A stretch of 6,055 bases of DNA, from positions 1-6,055 of the forward strand of contig CAOKFJ010000125.1 of the NCBI GenBank assembly GCA_948467695.1. The letters are read 5' to 3'. Below are positions 4,964 through 6,055 of this stretch, one piece after another. Each line of letters starts with the position of its first letter. The first letter of the stretch is position 1. A model generated the notes under the pieces. That model saw only the letters and a list, made by a program, of their open reading frames with translations, ran no database searches and was not told where the DNA came from. The translations under genes were made by a program, and so were the position numbers. Source of the DNA: an uncultured Allobaculum sp. (GTDB lineage Bacteria > Bacillota_I > Bacilli_A > Erysipelotrichales > Erysipelotrichaceae).

Positions 4964-6055
4964 CTATTTCACTTTGATGCCGTACCAGGCGATGCCTTCG
5001 TCCTTCCAGCCGTTCTTGACGAGATAGTCATGTTCGGTCTTGTTGGGCGTGTAGTTGTGCGAGCCTGCTTTTTTGGCATTGGGGTTGTACTGGCGGTATA
5101 CCGGAACTCCTTTGTCGTCATCGGAGTACCAGCCGATGCCCTCATAAGTCCAGCCGAGTTTAACCAGACCGTCTTTTTCTCTGGCATCCATGGTGTAGTG
5201 ATGATCGCCGGCGTTCTTGTTGTAGAGACGGTATACCGGAGTATTCGATTTTTCTGGAGCAGTCCAGCCTGTGCCTTCGTACTTCCAGCCGATCGAAACG
5301 AGGTAGTCTTTTTCCTTCACGTTCGAAGTGTAGAAATGCTCGCTCGAGTTGGGGTTGTACAGACGGTGCATGGTGACGGGTTTGACTTCATCTTCGTCTT
5401 TGACGATGTTGAAGTTCACTTTGCGCGCCTGACCGAAGTTGCCTTTTCCATTGATCATGATGGAAGCTGTGCCTTCATTGACGTTATTGGAATACACAAG
5501 CGCATAGTCTGTGCCTTCCACAAGGGTTCTTCCGTTCCATGTCACAACCGGTTTTGGTGTGATGGCTTTTCCGGTATACGCGTAGACTTTTTCAACACCG
5601 GAGATTTTCGCTTCATCCAGCGATCTGGGAGTGATCGTAAAGCGCACTTCTCTTGTGCCGGCAAAGTTCTGTCCGCCATTCAGTTTGAGCGTTGCGGTGC
5701 CCACATTGATGTTGTTGGAGAATTCCATACCGATTCCGGAATCCTGACCCATGAAGTACTCTACTCCATTGAATGCGAGAGTCGGTTTTGGCTCGATGGC
5801 TTTTCCGGTATAGGTGTACTCGCTCGAGAAACGCACGAGCTCGACATCGTTGAGATCCGCTTTTTCGATGGTGAAATGAGCGATTGCCTGCCCTTCGTAA
5901 TTGCCTTTTCCGGTTACGATGATCGACGCTTCGCCGGCATTGCGAATGTCTTTGTACTCGATCGTGTAGTCAGAGAAGGAAGAGAGTTTTCTGCCGTTCA
6001 GCGTGATCTCGGCACTGGGCTTGATGTCTTTGCCCGTGAATACATAGCTGGATTC
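4964..6055 (-). CDS. Ig-like/DUF5648 repeat surface protein (N-terminus beyond window)
   Basis: The frame is open from the right edge to TAG at 4966-4964, giving the last 363 residues of a larger protein. Counting from the edge, residues 4-219 hold three Ig-like beta repeats, each beginning Y-x-[FY]-TGK and carrying a 'GxxxDYxxxYxNNxxxGTA' core, a GKGNF/GNY turn and an 'F.I' ending. Residues 229-359 hold three DUF5648 units (RLYNPNSSEHFYT..., GWKYEGTGW...). Such proteins are usually exported by Bacillota and act at or outside the wall, often beside enzyme or binding domains; the N-terminal domain is not visible. The C-terminus stops right after the last unit (GIKVK), with no LPxTG motif, membrane helix or basic tail, so any anchoring must lie elsewhere. 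An internal GTG at 5836 is not a start, since the frame and the repeat pattern continue upstream. A bidirectional terminator follows. Confidence 0.9.
   Translation of the reverse strand, partial: ESSYVFTGKDIKPSAEITLNGRKLSSFSDYTIEYKDIRNAGEASIIVTGKGNYEGQAIAHFTIEKADLNDVELVRFSSEYTYTGKAIEPKPTLAFNGVEYFMGQDSGIGMEFSNNINVGTATLKLNGGQNFAGTREVRFTITPRSLDEAKISGVEKVYAYTGKAITPKPVVTWNGRTLVEGTDYALVYSNNVNEGTASIMINGKGNFGQARKVNFNIVKDEDEVKPVTMHRLYNPNSSEHFYTSNVKEKDYLVSIGWKYEGTGWTAPEKSNTPVYRLYNKNAGDHHYTMDAREKDGLVKLGWTYEGIGWYSDDDKGVPVYRQYNPNAKKAGSHNYTPNKTEHDYLVKNGWKDEGIAWYGIKVK
4979..5371 (-). repeat. Three tandem DUF5648 units
   Basis: Units at about 5371-5258, 5236-5123 and 5101-4979 share [VM]-[HY]-R-x-Y-N-x-N, then H-x-YT, then E-[KH]-D-x-LV-x-x-GW and EG-[TI]-[GA]-W. 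The third carries a three-residue insertion (KKAG for SS). The family is a carbohydrate-active-enzyme-associated repeat of unknown function. Confidence 0.85.
5402..6046 (-). repeat. Three tandem Ig-like 'YTGK' repeats
   Basis: Units begin at about 6046 (YVFTGKDIKP), 5818 (YTYTGKAIEP) and 5584 (YAYTGKAITP), with periods of 76 and 78 residues. The second lacks the DYxxxY tyrosines (DSGIGMEFSNN), so it has diverged. More units probably lie to the right, because the first starts at the window edge. Confidence 0.85.

Overview
The window looks like chromosome from a low-to-mid G+C Bacillota, probably a gut- or mouth-associated anaerobe of the Erysipelotrichia or Clostridia. This rests on protein style: a DUF3795 zinc-finger-like protein, a lipid-anchored flavodoxin, a LacA/Maa-type acetyltransferase, and a surface protein joining 'YTGK' Ig-like repeats to DUF5648 repeats, all with Shine-Dalgarno sites of the AAGGAG type. 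G+C is about half by eye in the central operon and lower in the non-coding stretches. The genus cannot be fixed from this sequence.

Left part (1-808): a DUF3795 protein on the minus strand runs off the left edge. Just upstream of it lies a short open frame without a convincing start. It can be joined to a second short frame by a single-base shift at an A6 run, so it is probably a decayed gene. A rho-independent terminator (752-799) closes the next operon.

Centre (820-4788): four minus-strand genes appear to form one transcription unit. In transcription order they are an unknown 81-aa helical protein, an alpha/beta hydrolase (starting 2 nt after the 81-aa gene stops), a hexapeptide-repeat sugar O-acetyltransferase, and a lipoprotein flavodoxin. 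A LysR-type regulator is transcribed divergently. The gap between them holds a good T-N11-A LysR box (ATAC-N7-GTAT) and a second weaker one about 30 bp away. The simplest reading is that LysR senses a small molecule and controls a hydrolase, an acetyltransferase and a cell-surface flavin protein, perhaps for detoxification or redox stress. The substrate is unknown.

Right part (4789-6055): a strong hairpin between LysR and a convergent minus-strand gene is a likely bidirectional terminator. The convergent gene, open at the right edge, encodes the C-terminal 363 residues of a large repeat protein: three Ig-like units followed by three DUF5648 units.

No RNA gene, insertion sequence, phage gene or CRISPR array was seen.
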